DNA of 64,000 bases from Schlegelella_A sp038231215 (GTDB lineage: Bacteria > Pseudomonadota > Gammaproteobacteria > Burkholderiales > Burkholderiaceae_C): the NCBI GenBank assembly GCA_038231215.1, contig JBBRLS010000001.1:62001-126000 (forward strand), given 5' to 3'. The notes under the pieces were generated by a model, which saw only the letters and a program-made list of their open reading frames with translations, was not told the origin of the DNA and did no database searches. The position numbers and the translations under genes were made by a program. Positions 34,512 through 43,737 of the stretch are shown here, in pieces (within the stretch, counting starts at the first letter, position 1; every line of letters starts with the position of its first letter).

Positions 34512-36505
34512 TCGTCGGCACCGCGGGCCACATCGATCACGGCAAGACGACGCTGGTGCGCGCCCTGACCGGCGTCGACACCGATCGCCTGCCCGAAGAG
34601 AAGAAGCGCGGCATCAGCATCGAGCTCGGCTATGCGTTTCTCGATGCCCCTGGCGACGGCGCAGGCCACGCCGGCGAGCGCATCGGCTTCATCGACGTGC
34701 CCGGCCACGAGCGCCTCGTCTCGACGATGCTCGCCGGCGCGACCGGCATCGACTACGCGCTGCTCCTGATCGCCGCCGACGACGGTGTCATGCCGCAGAC
34801 GCGCGAGCACCTGGCCGTGCTCTCGCTGCTCGGCGTGTCGCGCGGCGCGATCGTCGTCACCAAGGCCGATCGGGTCAATGATTCGCGAATCGCCGAGGTC
34901 TGCGCGGCGGCGCGCGAGCTGACCGCGGCGACGCCGCTCGAAGGCGCGCCGCTGGCCGTCGTGTCGGCGACGAGCGGCGCCGGCATTGCGGCGCTCCGTG
35001 ACCTGCTCGCCAACGCGGCACTCGCCACCGCGACGGCGCGCGACATCGGCGCCGGCTTTCGCCTCGCCGTCGATCGCGTCTTCTCGCTGGCGGGCGCGGG
35101 CACGGTCGTCACCGGCACGGCGCACGGCGGCTCGGTCGCCGTCGGCGATGTGTTGCGCCTCGTGCCCGCGACGCGCCTGCTCGAGGCGCGCGTGCGCAGC
35201 ATCCACGCGCAGAACGCGGTCGTCGATCAGGCGCAGGCCGGGCAGCGTGTCGCGCTCGGCCTCGTCGGCATCGAGAAAGAAGCGATCGCCCGCGGCGACT
35301 GGCTCGTCGAGCCGGCGATCGCGATCGAGACCGATCGACTCGACGCGCGCATCGAGGTGTGGCGCGGCGAAGGTCGCGCCTTGCGCTCTGGCCTCGTCGT
35401 GCATGTGCACGTCGGCGCGAGCGACACGTTGGCGAGCGTGGCCGTGCTCGATGTCGATGGCGATGCGGCCACCGACGTCATAGAGCCCGGGCGGAGCGGC
35501 CGGGTACAGCTCGTGCTGCGCCAAAAGATCGCGGCCTGGCGCGGCGACCGCGTCGTGCTGCGCGACGCCTCGGCGACGCGCACGATCGCCGGCGGCACGG
35601 TGCTCGACCCGTTTGCGCCGGCGCGCTATCGGCGCACGCCGGCGCGACTGGCGATGCTCGACGCTGCGCAGCAAGACTTGCCAGGCTTTCGCCTTGCTGC
35701 GGCGCTCGTAGCCTCGCCCGAAGGTCTGGATCTCGAGGCCTGGCGTCGTGCCGAAGCGCAACGCGTGCCCGAGACCATCGAAGGCACCGACCCGGAGGCA
35801 GGCTCGCGCCATGTCGCGCGACTGCCCAAGGGCAGGCTGCTCGCACGCCGCGGCGAGGCGTTGTGGGCGCTCGGCGCGAGGGCGGTCGCGACCTGGCAGG
35901 CCCGGATCATCGAGGCGCTCGAAGCCTTGCACCGACAGCGTCCCGACGAGCCCGGGCCCGACGCGGCACGGCTGCGGCGCCTCGTCGCGCCGCGCATGGC
36001 CGAGCCGCTCTGGCGAGCCGTGCTCGATGCGGCGATCGTCGCGGGCGCGGTGCTGCAGCGCGGCGGCCATCTCATGCTGCCCGGCCATCTGGCGCGGCTC
36101 TCTGCGGCCGAGCAACGCATCGCCGACAAGCTCCTGCCGCGCCTGCTCGAAGGCGGCTTCGATCCGCCCTGGGTACGCAGCCTGGCCGCCGATGCGCGCG
36201 AGCCCGAGGCGGTGGTGCGCGCGGCGCTGGCGCGCGTGGCGCAGCGCGGCGAGCTGCATCAGGTGGTGAAGGATCTGTACTATCCGCCGCCGACCCTTGC
36301 GCGGGCCGCCGCGATGGTTCGCGAGATCGCTTCGCGCGACGGCGCGGTGAGCGCCGCGGCGTTTCGCGACGCCAGCGGCCTGGGCCGGAAGCGCGCGATC
36401 CAGATCGTCGAGTACTTCGATCGCGTCGGCCTGTTGCGCCGTGTCGGCGACGTGCATCGCCTGCGCGCCGACTGCGAGCTGTTCGCCGACAGCGGGGGTC
36501 GATGA
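34508..36505 (+). CDS. selB: Selenocysteine-specific elongation factor
   Basis: 665 aa (E. coli SelB 614). GTPase domain with G1 AGHIDHGKT (6-14), ISIELGYAFLD, G3 DVPGHE and NKxD-like TKAD; then EF-Tu-like domains and a C-terminal set of winged helices that bind the SECIS hairpin. It delivers Sec-tRNA(Sec) to the ribosome at the UGA of fdoG. It overlaps selA by 4 nt, and the tRNA-Sec gene begins 14 nt after its stop. Confidence 0.95.
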   Translation: MIVGTAGHIDHGKTTLVRALTGVDTDRLPEEKKRGISIELGYAFLDAPGDGAGHAGERIGFIDVPGHERLVSTMLAGATGIDYALLLIAADDGVMPQTREHLAVLSLLGVSRGAIVVTKADRVNDSRIAEVCAAARELTAATPLEGAPLAVVSATSGAGIAALRDLLANAALATATARDIGAGFRLAVDRVFSLAGAGTVVTGTAHGGSVAVGDVLRLVPATRLLEARVRSIHAQNAVVDQAQAGQRVALGLVGIEKEAIARGDWLVEPAIAIETDRLDARIEVWRGEGRALRSGLVVHVHVGASDTLASVAVLDVDGDAATDVIEPGRSGRVQLVLRQKIAAWRGDRVVLRDASATRTIAGGTVLDPFAPARYRRTPARLAMLDAAQQDLPGFRLAAALVASPEGLDLEAWRRAEAQRVPETIEGTDPEAGSRHVARLPKGRLLARRGEALWALGARAVATWQARIIEALEALHRQRPDEPGPDAARLRRLVAPRMAEPLWRAVLDAAIVAGAVLQRGGHLMLPGHLARLSAAEQRIADKLLPRLLEGGFDPPWVRSLAADAREPEAVVRAALARVAQRGELHQVVKDLYYPPPTLARAAAMVREIASRDGAVSAAAFRDASGLGRKRAIQIVEYFDRVGLLRRVGDVHRLRADCELFADSGGR

Positions 36506-36519
36506 CGATGCAAGAACGA

Positions 36520-36612
36520 GGAGGGGAAACGTCTCCGGTGGGACGGCCGGGCTTCAAACCCGGTGGGTGGCGCCACGCGCCGCCGGGAGGGTTCGACTCC
36601 CTCTCCCCTCCG
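36520..36612 (+). tRNA. selC: tRNA-Sec (anticodon UCA)
   Basis: 93 nt. 8-bp acceptor GGAGGGGA/TCCCCTCC (36520-36527 with 36604-36611), discriminator G 36612, then CC encoded and G in place of the last A, so CCA must be completed after transcription. The anticodon stem CCGGG/CCCGG encloses CTTCAAA, anticodon TCA at 36554-36556. The long variable arm and the GTCTCCGGTGG D-arm match bacterial tRNA-Sec, aligning closely with E. coli selC. It closely follows selB and is probably co-transcribed. Confidence 0.97.
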
Positions 36613-36779
36613 CCGTCGATCATTCATCCGCCTGCTGCGCGGCCCGATCTCGCGCCTGCGATGCTCGCCGTACCCCAGTACGGCTGCGCTTCTCGACGCA
36701 AGCTCGGGCCGCTCGCGACGGCGGCTGAACGATCGACACGGGCGGCGTCACGGTCGATCACTTCGTTCGAAGGCGACGG

Positions 36780-37715
36780 ATGAACCTGCTCGAAGCGATG
36801 CGCTATCTCGCGGCGCTGGAGCAGCATCGGCACTTCGGGCGGGCGGCGCAGGCCTGTCACATCACGCAGCCGGCGCTGTCGAACGCGGTGCGGGCGCTCG
36901 AGGCCGAGTTCGGCGTGACGATCGTGCGGCGCGGCCGGCAGTACGAGGGGCTGACGCCCGAGGGCACGCGGGTACTCGAGACCGCGCACCGCATGCTGCA
37001 CGAGCGCGAGACCTTGAACCAGGAATTGCGCGGCCTCGAAGGCGAGCCGCGAGGCAGGCTCTCGATCGGCGCGGTGCCGACGGCGACACCGATCGCCTCG
37101 CGCTTCGCGGCCTGGCTGCAGGCGCGCAACGCGGGCATCGTGCCGGTGGTGCGTTCGCTCAGCTCGGCGGCGATCGAAGAGGGCATCGAGAACCTGTCGC
37201 TCGATGTCGCGTTCGGCTACGGCGATCGCGGCAGCAAACGCAGCGCGCATTTCGCGGTGCTGCCGCAATACGTCGAGCACTACTTCGTGCTGCGCCGCGC
37301 CGCGGTGCGCAAGCGCCGCATCGGCGCGCCGATGACCTGGAAGGCGGCCGCCGCGCTGCCCTTGTGCATGCTGACGCCGGAGATGCACAACCGCTGGATC
37401 GTCGATGCGTCGTTTGCCGCCGCGGGCACCGAAGTGCGGCCTGCCATCGAGACCAACTCCGTCATCACGCTCGTGCTTTCAGTGCTCGCCGGCGAGGTGT
37501 GCAGCGTGCTGCCCGGGGCGCTCGTCGCCATCGCCTTGCAATATCCGGAGCTCGAAGCCTTGCCGCTGATCGAGCCGCACGTCGTCACGCCGATCGGCAT
37601 GCTGAGTGCTTCGGGCAGCCGCCTTTCCCTGGCGCAAAAGGCCGCGCTCGAGCTCGCTGGCAGCGCCGCCTGGCTGGCGCACGCGGCGTCGCACAGCGGT
37701 CCGCTCTTGCGCTGA
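36780..37715 (+). CDS. LysR-family regulator, probable FdsR
   Basis: 311 aa. N-terminal winged HTH with HFGRAAQACHITQPALSNAVRALEAEFG (about residues 21-48) and a LysR substrate-binding domain of the usual length. It lies directly upstream of the soluble formate dehydrogenase genes, on the same strand with a 118-nt gap. In Cupriavidus and relatives an FdsR of this type regulates fds; the match is by position and family. Likely effector unknown, possibly formate. Confidence 0.8.
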   Translation: MNLLEAMRYLAALEQHRHFGRAAQACHITQPALSNAVRALEAEFGVTIVRRGRQYEGLTPEGTRVLETAHRMLHERETLNQELRGLEGEPRGRLSIGAVPTATPIASRFAAWLQARNAGIVPVVRSLSSAAIEEGIENLSLDVAFGYGDRGSKRSAHFAVLPQYVEHYFVLRRAAVRKRRIGAPMTWKAAAALPLCMLTPEMHNRWIVDASFAAAGTEVRPAIETNSVITLVLSVLAGEVCSVLPGALVAIALQYPELEALPLIEPHVVTPIGMLSASGSRLSLAQKAALELAGSAAWLAHAASHSGPLLR

Positions 37716-37833
37716 TCGCGGGCCCGTCATTCAGGGCCTGAATCGACGCAATTCCGATTCCCATTGGACGACGGTGCAAGGGCCCGCGATAGTGCGGACC
37801 AACGGGCAAGGATCGAAGCAAACCGGCAACGAG

Positions 37834-39927
37834 ATGGCTCTTTCATCGAACAGCGAGGCGACGCTCGTCACCGTTCGCAAGGTGATCGCCGAGCGCACGC
37901 GCCTGGCTGGCCCGCTCCTGCCCATCCTGCATGGCGTGCAGGAGGCGCTCGGCCATGTGCCGCGCGACGTGCTGCCCGAGATCGCGGCGGCGCTCAACCT
38001 GTCGCGCGCCGAGGTGCACGGCGTCGTCAGCTACTACCACCACTTTCGCGATCAGCCGGCGGGGCGCTGCGTCGTGCAAGTGTGTCGGGCCGAATCGTGC
38101 CAGGCGATGGGTGCCGACGCGCTGCTCGCACATGCGAGGCAAAGCCTCGGTTGCAGCGAAGCGCGACCAACTTCGGTCGACGGCGCGTTTACGGTCGAGC
38201 CGGTCTATTGCCTGGGCCTTTGCGCGTCGTCGCCGGCCGCCATGATCGGCACGCGACTTCATGCGCGGCTGACGCCATCGCGCTTCGACGCGGCGATCGC
38301 CGCGGCATCGGCGCACGAGAGCGCAGCCGGGCGGCCTGGAGCGAGCTTGAAGATCTGCATCTCGCGCGACAGCGCCGCGCTCGCCGTCGGTGCCGACGAG
38401 GTCGCCGCCGAGCTGGCTGTACAGTATGCGGCGCGCGGCGTCGCCGTAGAGATCGTGCGCACAAGCTCGCGCGGCATGTTCTGGCTCGAGCCGCTGCTCG
38501 AGGTCGAGACGGCACAGGGCCGCATCGGCTACGGGCCGGTCGATGTCGACGACGTCGCGTCGTTGCTCGACGCCGGCCTCGCCGAGGGCGGCGGGCACCC
38601 GCTCGGCCTCGGTCGCGTCGCCGACATCGCCTGGCTCGCCAAGCAGCAGCGCCTCACCTTCGCGCGCGCCGGCATCACCGATCCGCTGTCGCTCGCCGAC
38701 TACGAAGCGCACGGCGGCTGGGCCGGCCTGCGCGCGGCCGTCGCGATGCCGACGAGCGCGATCTGGCAACAGGTGCTCGACTCGGGCTTGCGCGGCCGCG
38801 GCGGCGCGGCGTTTCCGGCCGGCATCAAGTGGCGCACCGTCGCGCTCGCCGAGGCCGCGCAGAAGTACGTCGTCTGCAACGCCGACGAAGGCGACTCGGG
38901 CACTTTTGCCGACCGCATGATCCTCGAAGGCGACCCTTACCTGCTGATCGAGGGCATGGCGATCGCCGCGCTGGCCAGCGGCGCGACGCAGGGATTCGTC
39001 TACATCCGCTCCGAGTACCCGATCGCCGTCGCTGTCTTCGACGCGGCGATCCGTCGCGCCCGCGACGCCGGCTTTCTCGGCGCCGACGTCTGCGGCTCGG
39101 GGCACGCCTTCGAGCTCGAGCTGCGCATGGGCGCGGGCTCCTACGTCTGCGGCGAAGAGACGGCGATGCTCGAAAGCCTGGAAGGCAAGCGCGGCATCGT
39201 CCGCGCCAAGCCGCCGGTGCCGGCGCTCTCGGGCCTGTTCGGCCAGCCGACGGTCATCAACAACGTGCTCACCTTCGCCGCGGTGCCCGACATCGTGAAG
39301 AAGGGCGCCGACTTCTACAAGCAGATCGGCCGCGGCCGCTCGACCGGCACGCTGCCCTTCCAGCTCGCTGGCAACATCAGGCATGGCGGCCTGGTCGAGC
39401 TGCCGTTCGGCGTCACCCTGCGCGAGTTGCTGTTCGACTACGGCGGCGGCAGCGCTTCGGGCCGGCCGATAAAGGCGGTGCAGGTCGGCGGCCCGCTCGG
39501 CACCTACCTGCCCGAGTCGCAGTGGGACATCCCGCTCGACTACGAAGCGTATGCCGCGATCGGCGCGGTCGTCGGCCACGGCGGCATCGTCGTGCACGAC
39601 GACCGCGCCGACCTTGCGCAACTCGCACGCTACGCGATGGAGTTCTGCGCCATCGAATCGTGCGGCAAGTGCACGCCCTGCCGCATCGGCTCGACGCGCG
39701 GCGTCGAGGTCATCGACCGCATCGTCGGCAACGCCTCGACCGGCGTCGCCGCGCCCGCGCCGGCCGCCCGGCTGCAGCAAGTGACGCTGCTTCGTGACCT
39801 TTGCGACACCATGGTCCACGGCAGCCTCTGTGCGATGGGCGGCATGACGCCCTATCCTGTGCTGTCGGCGCTGAACCACTTTCCCGCCGACTTCGGCCTG
39901 CAGGCGAGCGATCGCGTCGCCGCCTGA
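37834..39927 (+). CDS. fdsB: Fused FdsG-FdsB: NAD-dependent formate dehydrogenase, NuoE/NuoF-like
   Basis: 697 aa, normally two separate proteins. Residues 1-~160 are the FdsG/NuoE part with thioredoxin-like fold and [2Fe-2S] cysteines (CRAESCQAMG, CLGLCASSPA). Residues ~170-697 are FdsB/NuoF: FMN and NADH loops GLRGRGGAAFPAGIKW and VCNADEGDSGTFADR, then the [4Fe-4S] set ESCGKCTPCRIGST and SLCAMGG. It is a diaphorase that passes electrons to NAD+. ATG 37834 matches FdsG; the 5' part of the open frame is the tail of the LysR gene in another frame. Fused NuoE-NuoF subunits are known in Methylobacterium Fdh1B. Confidence 0.92.
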   Translation: MALSSNSEATLVTVRKVIAERTRLAGPLLPILHGVQEALGHVPRDVLPEIAAALNLSRAEVHGVVSYYHHFRDQPAGRCVVQVCRAESCQAMGADALLAHARQSLGCSEARPTSVDGAFTVEPVYCLGLCASSPAAMIGTRLHARLTPSRFDAAIAAASAHESAAGRPGASLKICISRDSAALAVGADEVAAELAVQYAARGVAVEIVRTSSRGMFWLEPLLEVETAQGRIGYGPVDVDDVASLLDAGLAEGGGHPLGLGRVADIAWLAKQQRLTFARAGITDPLSLADYEAHGGWAGLRAAVAMPTSAIWQQVLDSGLRGRGGAAFPAGIKWRTVALAEAAQKYVVCNADEGDSGTFADRMILEGDPYLLIEGMAIAALASGATQGFVYIRSEYPIAVAVFDAAIRRARDAGFLGADVCGSGHAFELELRMGAGSYVCGEETAMLESLEGKRGIVRAKPPVPALSGLFGQPTVINNVLTFAAVPDIVKKGADFYKQIGRGRSTGTLPFQLAGNIRHGGLVELPFGVTLRELLFDYGGGSASGRPIKAVQVGGPLGTYLPESQWDIPLDYEAYAAIGAVVGHGGIVVHDDRADLAQLARYAMEFCAIESCGKCTPCRIGSTRGVEVIDRIVGNASTGVAAPAPAARLQQVTLLRDLCDTMVHGSLCAMGGMTPYPVLSALNHFPADFGLQASDRVAA

Positions 39928-39938
39928 GGGGAGCCTTC

Positions 39939-42875
39939 ATGATCGACGCCAACCCGGACATCGACTACGGAACGCCGCGCCGCGAGTCCGAGCGCGAGGT
40001 GACGCTCGAGATCGACGGTGCCTCCGTCACGGTCGCCGCGGGAACCTCGGTGATGCGCGCGGCCGTCGAGGCCGGCGTCAAGGTGCCCAGGCTCTGCGCT
40101 ACCGACAGCCTCGAAGCCTTCGGTTCGTGCCGTCTCTGCCTGGTCGAGATCGAAGGCAAGAAAGGCTACCCGGCCTCATGCACGACGCCGGTCGAGCCGG
40201 GCATGAATGTGAAGACGCAGAGCCCCAAGCTGCAGGACCTGCGCAAGGGCGTGATGGAGCTCTACATCTCCGATCACCCGCTCGACTGCCTGACCTGCCC
40301 GGCCAACGGAGACTGCGAGTTGCAGGACATGGCCGGCGTGGTCGGCCTGCGCAACGTGCGCTACGGCGTCGGCGACCAGTTCGGCGGCGCCCATCACCTC
40401 GATGCGAAGAAGGACGAGTCGAACCCCTACTTCACGTTCGACGCGTCGAAGTGCATCGTCTGCTCGCGCTGCGTGCGCGCCTGCGAGGAGACGCAAGGCA
40501 CCTATGCGCTGACCATCGGCGGGCGCGGCTTCGAGTCGCACGTCTCGGCAGGCATGGACGAGCCGTTCATGACGAGCGAATGCGTGAGCTGCGGCGCCTG
40601 CGTGCAGGCCTGCCCCACGGCGACGCTGCAGGAAAAGACCGTCATCATGATGGGCCAGCCCGAGCACAGCGTCATCACGACCTGCGCCTACTGCGGCGTC
40701 GGCTGCGGCTTCAAGGCCGAGATGAAAGGCGCAGAGGTCGTGCGCATGACGCCGTGGAAGGACGGCAAGGCCAACGAAGGGCATTCGTGCGTGAAGGGCC
40801 GCTTCGCCTGGGGCTACGCGACGCACAAGGACCGCATCACCAAGCCGATGATCCGCGCCTCGATCCACGAGCCCTGGCAGGAGGTGAGCTGGGAGATCGC
40901 GGTCGGCCACGCGGCACGCGAGTTCCGCCGCATCCAGGCCAGGCACGGGCGCGACTCGATCGGCGGCATCACTTCCTCCCGCTGCACCAACGAAGAGACC
41001 TATCTCGTGCAGAAGCTCGTGCGCGCCGCCTTCGGCAACAACAACGTCGACACCTGCGCGCGCGTCTGCCACTCGCCCACCGGCTACGGCCTGGGCCAGA
41101 CCTACGGCACCTCGGCCGGCACGCAGACCTTCAAGTCGGTCGAGCACAGCGACGTGATCATGGTCATCGGCGCCAACCCGACCGAGGCGCATCCGGTGTT
41201 CGCCTCGCGCATGAAGCGGCGGCTGCGCCAGGGCGCGAAGCTGATCGTCGTCGACCCGCGCCGCATCGATCTGGTCGACGCGCCGCACGTCAAGGCCGAG
41301 CACCACCTGGCGCTCAAGCCCGGCACCAACGTCGCGGTCATCGACGCGCTGGCGCACGTCGTCGTCACCGAGGGTCTGGTCGACGAGGCCTACGTCGCCG
41401 AGCGCTGCGACGTGAAGAGCTTTGCGCAATGGCGCGAGTTCGTGGCCCGGCCCGAAAACTCGCCCGAGGCGCTCGAAGGCGCGAGCGGCGTGCCCGCGGT
41501 GACCCTGCGCGCCGCGGCCCGCCTCTACGCAACGGGCGAGAGCGACGGCACGGCGGCGACCCTGGCGGCGCGCTTCGCTTCGGGGCGCGCGCGCCCGAAC
41601 GGCGCGATCTACTACGGCCTCGGCGTCACCGAGCACGCGCAAGGCTCGACGATGGTAATGGGCATCGCCAACCTGGCGATGGCCACCGGCAACGTCGGCC
41701 GCGAGGGCGTCGGCGTCAACCCGCTGCGTGGCCAGAACAACGTGCAGGGCGCCTGCGATATGGGCTCGTTCCCGCACGAGCTGCCCGGCTATCGGCACAT
41801 CTCCGACTCGTCGGTGCGTGCGCAGTTCGAGGCCGCCTGGAAGGTCGAGCTCTCGCCCGAGCCGGGGCTGCGCATCCCCAACATGTTCGACGCGGCGCTC
41901 GACGGCAGCTTCATGGGCCTGTACTGCCAGGGCGAGGACATCGTGCAGAGCAACCCCGACACGCAGCACGTCGCGGCAGCGCTCGAGGCGATGGAATGCG
42001 TCGTCGTGCAGGACATCTTCCTCAACGAGACAGCCAAGTACGCGCACGTCTTCCTGCCTGGCTCGTCGTTCCTCGAGAAGGATGGCACCTTCACCAACGC
42101 CGAGCGGCGCATCTCGCGCGTCAAGAAGGTGATGCCGCCGCTCGCCTGTGTCGCCGACTGGGAAGCGACGCAGATGCTCGCGTGCGCGCTCGGCTACCCC
42201 ATGACCTACGCGCATCCGTCGCAGATCATGGCCGAGATCGCGGCGCTGACTCCGACCTTCGCCGGCGTCAGCTACGAGAAGATCGAGCGGCTCGGCAGCG
42301 TGCAGTGGCCGTGCAACGACGAGACCGAGGAAGCCGGAACGTCGGTCATGCACGTCGGCGGCTTCGTTCGCGGCAAGGGGCGATTTCTCATCACGCAGTA
42401 CGTGCCGAGCGAAGAAAAGGTGACGCGCAAGTTGCCGCTGCTGCTCACCACGGGCCGCGTGCTCACGCAGTACAACGTCGGCGCGCAGACGCGGCGCACC
42501 GAGAACAACCAGTGGCACGACGAGGACCGCCTCGAGCTGCATCCGCACGACGCAGAAGAGCGCGGCGTGAAGAGCGGCGACTGGGTCGGCATCGAAAGCC
42601 GCGCCGGGCAGACGGTGCTGCGCGCCCTCGTCACCGAGCGCATGCAGCCGGGCGTTGTCTACACGACCTTCCACTTTCCGGAGTCGGGCGCCAACGTCAT
42701 CACCACCGACAGCTCGGACTGGGCGACCAACTGCCCCGAATACAAGGTGACGGCGGTGCAGGTCTCCAAGGTGACCCACGCCGCCTCCTCGAGCTGGCAG
42801 CGCCAGTACGGTCGCTTCAACGAGACCCAGCTCGGTTTGCTCGCAGCGCGCCAGCCGGTCGTCGCGCCGGAGTGA
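39939..42875 (+). CDS. fdsA: NAD-dependent formate dehydrogenase alpha subunit, cysteine type
   Basis: 978 aa. NuoG-like N-terminus: [2Fe-2S] cysteines (FGSCRLCLVEIEG), the His-Cys3 site HPLDCLTCPANGDCEL, and two [4Fe-4S] groups (CIVCSRCVRACEE, CVSCGACVQACP). Then the formate dehydrogenase part with CAYCGVGCGF and active-site cysteine C377 (DTCARVCHSPTG), aligned to the Sec of FdoG and close to C378 of Cupriavidus FdsA. Binds Mo-bis-MGD; oxidises formate in the cytoplasm (the reverse CO2 reduction is possible). It starts 11 nt after fdsGB with GGGGAG upstream. Confidence 0.95.
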   Translation: MIDANPDIDYGTPRRESEREVTLEIDGASVTVAAGTSVMRAAVEAGVKVPRLCATDSLEAFGSCRLCLVEIEGKKGYPASCTTPVEPGMNVKTQSPKLQDLRKGVMELYISDHPLDCLTCPANGDCELQDMAGVVGLRNVRYGVGDQFGGAHHLDAKKDESNPYFTFDASKCIVCSRCVRACEETQGTYALTIGGRGFESHVSAGMDEPFMTSECVSCGACVQACPTATLQEKTVIMMGQPEHSVITTCAYCGVGCGFKAEMKGAEVVRMTPWKDGKANEGHSCVKGRFAWGYATHKDRITKPMIRASIHEPWQEVSWEIAVGHAAREFRRIQARHGRDSIGGITSSRCTNEETYLVQKLVRAAFGNNNVDTCARVCHSPTGYGLGQTYGTSAGTQTFKSVEHSDVIMVIGANPTEAHPVFASRMKRRLRQGAKLIVVDPRRIDLVDAPHVKAEHHLALKPGTNVAVIDALAHVVVTEGLVDEAYVAERCDVKSFAQWREFVARPENSPEALEGASGVPAVTLRAAARLYATGESDGTAATLAARFASGRARPNGAIYYGLGVTEHAQGSTMVMGIANLAMATGNVGREGVGVNPLRGQNNVQGACDMGSFPHELPGYRHISDSSVRAQFEAAWKVELSPEPGLRIPNMFDAALDGSFMGLYCQGEDIVQSNPDTQHVAAALEAMECVVVQDIFLNETAKYAHVFLPGSSFLEKDGTFTNAERRISRVKKVMPPLACVADWEATQMLACALGYPMTYAHPSQIMAEIAALTPTFAGVSYEKIERLGSVQWPCNDETEEAGTSVMHVGGFVRGKGRFLITQYVPSEEKVTRKLPLLLTTGRVLTQYNVGAQTRRTENNQWHDEDRLELHPHDAEERGVKSGDWVGIESRAGQTVLRALVTERMQPGVVYTTFHFPESGANVITTDSSDWATNCPEYKVTAVQVSKVTHAASSSWQRQYGRFNETQLGLLAARQPVVAPE

Positions 42876-42888
42876 CGACAATCGTCGC

Positions 42889-43719
42889 ATGAAGCCGCTC
42901 GCCACCGAGTCCTCCGACGCGCCGGTTTCATCGCGCGTGGCCGCGGTCGTGCTGCGCGACGGAGCAGCCGCCACAGGCGAGGAGTGCGTCGCCGAGGAAG
43001 TCGCCGTCGCGCTCGAGGTCAATGGCATCTCGCACGCCGTCATGCTGGCGACGCCGGCCGACCTCGACGACTTCGCACTCGGCTTCTTGCTCAGCGAAGG
43101 GCTCATCGATTCGCGCAGCGACCTGCTCGAGGTCGAGGCCGAGCCGGTCGGCCGCGACATCGCGCTGCAGATCACGGTGACGCAGCGCTGCCTGCATCGC
43201 TTCAAGGAGCGGCGTCGCGCCATGGCCGGGCGTACCGGCTGCGGCCTGTGCGGCACCGAGTCGCTGAGCGAGGCGGTGCGGCCGGTGCGCGGCACGGTCG
43301 CCCGCACCGTCGTCGACGCGAGTGCGATCGCACGCGGCATGGCGGCGCTCGCGGCGGCGCAGACGCTGCAGCGCGCGACCGGCGCAACCCACGCTGCCGC
43401 CTGGATCGCACTCGACGGCAGCCTGCGCACGCTGCGCGAAGACGTCGGCCGGCACAACGCGCTCGACAAGCTGATCGGCGCGATGGCGCGGGCCGGCACC
43501 GACCCGGCCGGCGGTTTCGTCGTCGTCACCAGCCGCGCCAGCTACGAGATGGTGCACAAGACGGCGAGCGCCGGCGTCGGCCTGCTCGCCGCGATCTCGG
43601 CGCCGACCGGCCTGGCCGTGCGCATGGCCGATGAAGCAGGCCTCGCGCTGGTGGGCTTCGCGCGCGGCACGCAGGCGACGCTCTACACGCACGCCGACCG
43701 GGTTCGCGCCGGTCGTTGA
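42889..43719 (+). CDS. fdhD: Formate dehydrogenase accessory sulfurtransferase FdhD/FdsC
   Basis: 276 aa. FdhD transfers sulfur from IscS to the Mo-bis-MGD cofactor, needed for both formate dehydrogenase types. The catalytic pair is C118/C121 in GRTGCGLCGTESL; other family blocks are DDFALGFLLSEGL, TGATHAAAW, REDVGRHNALDKLIG and VTSRASYEMVHKTA. It starts 13 nt after fdsA and takes the FdsC position of fdsGBACD operons. One copy could serve FdoG and FdsA alike. Confidence 0.95.
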   Translation: MKPLATESSDAPVSSRVAAVVLRDGAAATGEECVAEEVAVALEVNGISHAVMLATPADLDDFALGFLLSEGLIDSRSDLLEVEAEPVGRDIALQITVTQRCLHRFKERRRAMAGRTGCGLCGTESLSEAVRPVRGTVARTVVDASAIARGMAALAAAQTLQRATGATHAAAWIALDGSLRTLREDVGRHNALDKLIGAMARAGTDPAGGFVVVTSRASYEMVHKTASAGVGLLAAISAPTGLAVRMADEAGLALVGFARGTQATLYTHADRVRAGR

Positions 43720-43737
43720 CGCATCACGCTGGCGCTC

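Noticed and set aside
34205..36457. 750-aa minus-strand open frame opposite selB
   Set aside because: Antisense shadow of selB; no recognised domain.
40176..43529. 1117-aa minus-strand open frame opposite fdsA and fdhD
   Set aside because: Antisense shadow; the plus strand encodes two well-supported proteins through the whole stretch.
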